Of a DNA stretch of 64,000 bases, positions 60,601 to 64,000 are shown in pieces. Origin of the DNA: Prosapia bicincta (Eukaryota; Arthropoda; Insecta; Hemiptera; Cercopidae); contig JBAIZL010000002.1 of assembly GCA_036971475.1 (NCBI GenBank), forward strand, positions 230,556,143-230,620,142, read 5' to 3'. Position 1 is the stretch's first letter. Every line of letters starts with the position of its first letter. The notes under the pieces are model-generated. The model searched no databases. It was not told the origin of the DNA and saw nothing but the letters and a program-made list of their open reading frames with translations. The translations under genes and the position numbers were made by a program.

Positions 60601-62339
60601 AAATTCCTTACAATTAATGTTTAGTTTAAGTGGTAATGTGAGGAGGCAAAACATCAAACCTCCTACACTTTACCAAGAACTTTTTTTAATCTATAAAGGT
60701 AACTAATCAGTTGCCAAAACATCGAATTAAATAAATGAACTTGACTAGATGTTTAACCGGCTTGTCATTTATTCAATGATTATCTCGAGTGCTCAAATAA
60801 ACATGTATTTAAGACCATAAATTTGAAAACATTTGTTGCCTAGCCATCCTAATTGATTGTCAACATTATACTGTAATTATTTAAACCGACAATTAAAAAA
60901 ATTAGAAACTTATTAAAAAACTTACAAAAGTCGATGTTTATTGATTTTAACCCCTATTATTTATTGTAATAATCTGATCTCTTGCTCTCCCTGATCCTTT
61001 ACCAACCGTAAAAATATATTGACTATGACTTTAAAAAGGTTTGGTAATGATAAAGAAAACTTTAAAGATAGTATCTAGCTGGGAAATATTAGTAAAAAAA
61101 TAATTTAAAATTATGTAAATTGCTGGATTTGAAAGATATTAAACAATTTAGTAAAATAACTAAAAACCTTTAAATGTTAAAACAATATTTGATTTTAGCA
61201 ACCCAAAAACTGTTTACAGCGTAGTTAACTGATATTATACTTTCATTGAAAGTAATCAACGTTTTTAAAATTGCACCAGCTTACATTATGTATCTGATAA
61301 TTCATAAATTACCCTTTTTAAAATTAAAAAAAGGAACCTACTCAAAAGATAATTTGTTGCTTGAGTTGATGGCACAATTAAAACAAAAATGTTATTAATA
61401 AATTTGTTGAGCACTGTGGACTAAAAAATATTGCAACTAATCAAAAAATAAAGGCATTTTATTTAACAACTAAGCCAATACTTATAAATATAAATAATTA
61501 TGTATTATTAACATATCCAGTTCAAACTGTTTTTTTAGAATTCAGGTTTTGTGAAATATTTTTCATAAATATGTAATGATCCAAAAGGAAGTATTACATC
61601 TGTTTTATTTGTACATATGTTTATATTAATATGCATATATTGTAGTTATTTTCAAATTCAGTAGGTAGCAATGTAGAATGTATTTTACTATACAAGATGG
61701 TATGAGTAGGCTGCTAATGATTTTGCTTCTTGGGACAATTTTAGAACTATCTCCCCACTTACCACCCACATGGAGACTTATTTTTAACTGGACACTGTAG
61801 AAGTTTTAAAATATACTCAGTTGTAACAACTCAATATAAAATTTCCCTTCATTACACTACAAATAATCATTTACATGTAACTAATTATTTTAAATTATTT
61901 TGAGAGCTAACCTTAGTTGTGTTTGAATAACAATGCTTTGTAATTTTAAAATAAGTAGGATATTTAATCATGTATTTTTTAAAAAAATATAGATGGTAAA
62001 TTTTATAGTATTAAATTGGTGTTACTGATTAAGACATTCTGGTTCTATAATTTGGAGCTACAAACAAGATCATTTCAGTGTAGGTCAGTAAATTATTCTT
62101 AGTTTATTTTTAAAAAAAACACTAAATAAGTAACACCCAATGAATTGATTTTAAAAAATTAATTAAGTTTTATCTTGATTTAATTTTCTAAGAAAAAATG
62201 TATTTTTTTTAATGAATATAATTTTAACTAACTTATTAGTAATTCCTTTTATATTTATGAAATAAAGAGTTTATTCAGTAGTAACAAAATACCCATAATA
62301 TTAAAAAAACAAACTCTACAACTATCTTAAGATAGAAAA
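60601..62339. other. AT-rich intergenic DNA, no gene seen
   Basis: No exon, repeat or transposon end supported. Confidence 0.4.
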
Positions 62340-62500
62340 CACACATTTACAATATGTAAACACTTGCCTTGTGTCTCATTGTCTACTAAATGGTATGAGT
62401 AACCCATTTAGTTAGGATCTGAGTTGAAAATTTGATATATCTGTCAAAAAAGGCATTCTCATTTACAAAAAAAGTAGGTGCTATTATAGGATAACTATTT
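62340..62500 (+). repeat. Degenerate copy of the palindrome-4 family
   Basis: Ordered matches to the right arm of palindrome 4: atctgagttgaaaa, atctgtcaaaaaaggcattc, tcatttac, aagtaggtgctattatagg. Hammerhead-like core degraded. A small stem-loop (ctaaatggtatgag / acccatttag) lies before it. Confidence 0.45.
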
Positions 62501-62648
62501 ACATATAAATATATGATAAAATGTATAATAGTTACCTAACAGCTCAGATTGAAGGTGAAAGAAATATTTATTTTTCTCTCTGAGAATCCCTGGATCATAT
62601 CATTAAAAATTTATACTCAAATACTTAACATGTAACACTTTCCTATAG

Positions 62649-63265
62649 CAGGCGCTTTCCAAGGGGGGCGATGGGGCAATCGCCCCCCAACCCTTAAGAA
62701 CGTAGGGTTAAAAATCGACAATATATTATTAAATTAGGACATTCTATTAAATTAGGCTTTTACTTAAGTTAATTCGTCTTTTATTATAAATAAAAAATAA
62801 AATTTTAATTTTTAATTTGAAAATGTGACGCGTTTCCTCGGCATACCCTCGTAAACGTCTAAACGTTTTAACAACAGATAGTGCTAGTGAAGCTTAGTCT
62901 CGAACATATGATTTTCAATACGTAATTTTGCAAGCGTAATATTCGCAGTTGACTCCGGAATTGTTCGTGAAGGAAGAATAACTACTTATATTAATTAATA
63001 AACCATTTTTATAATAATAGCTTATTATGAAATTAATAATATTATCTAGCCATAAGTGTTATCGAAACTGAAATAATTATTTATTAAAAAGTCTAATTTG
63101 CTACGAATCTTTATCACGTTACTGATTTCTAACGCAAGCGTAGAAAGAACTTTTTTGTTCTATGTTTTTACATACACGCACGCGCGCGCACACACACACA
63201 CACACACATATTATATATATATATATACATAATGCACCGATCGCCCCCCCCAAAGCAAGTCGCTG
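62649..63265. mobile_element. hAT-like MITE (tentative)
   Basis: Left end CAGGCGCTTTCCAAGGGGGG and inverted right end CAGCGACTTGCTTTGGGGGG share a CAG(G/C)..CTT..GGGGGGCGAT structure, as in hAT-type termini of the 'GGGGGGCGAT' kind. The left end is directly followed by an inverted G/C-run hairpin (ggcaatcgcccccc). A clear 8-bp target duplication is not visible. Interior AT-rich, containing a (CG/CA)n-(TA)n microsatellite at about 63175-63229. Confidence 0.4.
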
Positions 63266-64000
63266 GATACCTTTACTTTCTTTAGTTAATAAGGGCAGCC
63301 GTTTTGAAAGATGTATTTTCCAGAATAAACATTAAAATATCTCTTAACACATTTTTTAAACAATAATAATACATTTTATGGATTTTTAAGAACTAACAAT
63401 ACATACACTGGTGAACTTTACTGTCCATGACGATTGATGAAATTTCAACTTTTACAGTACACACATTAACGACTTGCATAACTTGCAATTGAAGTAAATG
63501 TATGAAAAACATACAGACAAAACCTTTTTTAATCCCACTAAGTAATTTCATCAGTGTCTCAATACATACAAATTTTACTCTGATTTATCTTTTAAGCCTT
63601 TTAAGGATTCTTTGAACTTAATTGATTTGTAAATTAAGAGTTTAATTTTCTCATTATTAAGTTATCTCACTTTATTATCAATAATTTCAATCATATGAAA
63701 TATTTTTTAAATTGTATGCATGAAATATTGTTTCAGGTGTAAATACACTTTATTTGAATGAAATCAGTAGGTACTTTCATCAGTTATAAGGTTTTTACTA
63801 ACTATTAATGAAAACAACTCAATTTTTAAAGTAATTTAGATAATCTGATTATTGATTTTACTGCATGTTACCAATACTTCCACAAATTACATTAGATACT
63901 TATTTTTTATTACTGTATTTACCAATCTGAAGATGTTTGTACAAGCTAAATATAGCTTTATCAATACTACTTTATAGTCATTTTCTTAGTTTTTGGTGGT
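63266..64000. other. AT-rich sequence to window end, no gene seen
   Basis: No supported feature. Confidence 0.4.

Overview
This window is AT-rich, intron-bearing animal nuclear DNA from an arthropod, most likely an insect. The evidence is a split metazoan TIM17 gene, no operon-like gene packing, long (TA)n and (GT)n microsatellites, and many decayed transposable elements. The order of insect cannot be settled from the sequence. There are no tRNA, rRNA, bacterial or CRISPR features.

Two host genes can be supported. (1) Tim17 on the + strand has two coding exons (33245-33391 and 37329-37673) that join in phase to a complete 163-residue inner-membrane translocase subunit. (2) A minus-strand gene of unknown function has a 1.95 kb terminal coding exon (44329-46277). 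This encodes an Asn/Thr/Glu-rich, glycosylation-site-rich protein with a two-fold internal duplication. A 53-nt exon at 48629-48681 joins it in frame, and a possible signal-peptide exon lies at 58323-58416.

Most of the rest is mobile DNA. 2.7-8.1 kb: pogo/Tigger remnants and MITEs, one with an internal tandem duplication. 10.4-16.1 kb: three tandem arrays (50 bp x3, 33 bp x17, and a degenerate ~140-bp satellite) and a 5'-truncated LINE with a perfect 14-bp target duplication. 17-20.8 kb: four long palindromes interleaved with (TA)n, plus a Penelope-like element (PLE) 3' end; all carry hammerhead-ribozyme-like motifs. 21-28 kb: a decayed APE-type LINE, a PLE GIY-YIG fragment, inverted repeats and microsatellites. 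29.7-31.7 kb: a nearly complete DNA transposon of an arthropod-rich family with 3-bp TSD, ending CACAGGCCAA, one frameshift in its transposase. The Tim17 intron (33.4-37.3 kb) holds three DNA-transposon pieces. 39-43 kb: a Tigger-like MITE and a full-length but broken mariner inside a dispersed repeat. 46.5-48.6 kb: two PLE fragments head to head with a Tigger element at the junction. 50-51.3 kb: a Tc1/mariner-like element. 52-56 kb: pieces of an RNase H-bearing LINE and an unusual inverted duplication (A-S-A'-S'). 59.7-60.3 kb: LINE reverse-transcriptase fragment. 62.6-63.3 kb: a hAT-like MITE.

The most interesting signal is the set of hammerhead-like motifs. At least six sequence families share one layout: core, one extra nucleotide, stem II, GAAA, a very short stem III, cleavage-site base, stem I. 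Two families keep the canonical core (CUGAAGA, CUGAUGA). The others have U at core position 3 and A at position 8, which would preserve the 3-8 base pair known from hammerhead structures. Several are embedded in large palindromes.
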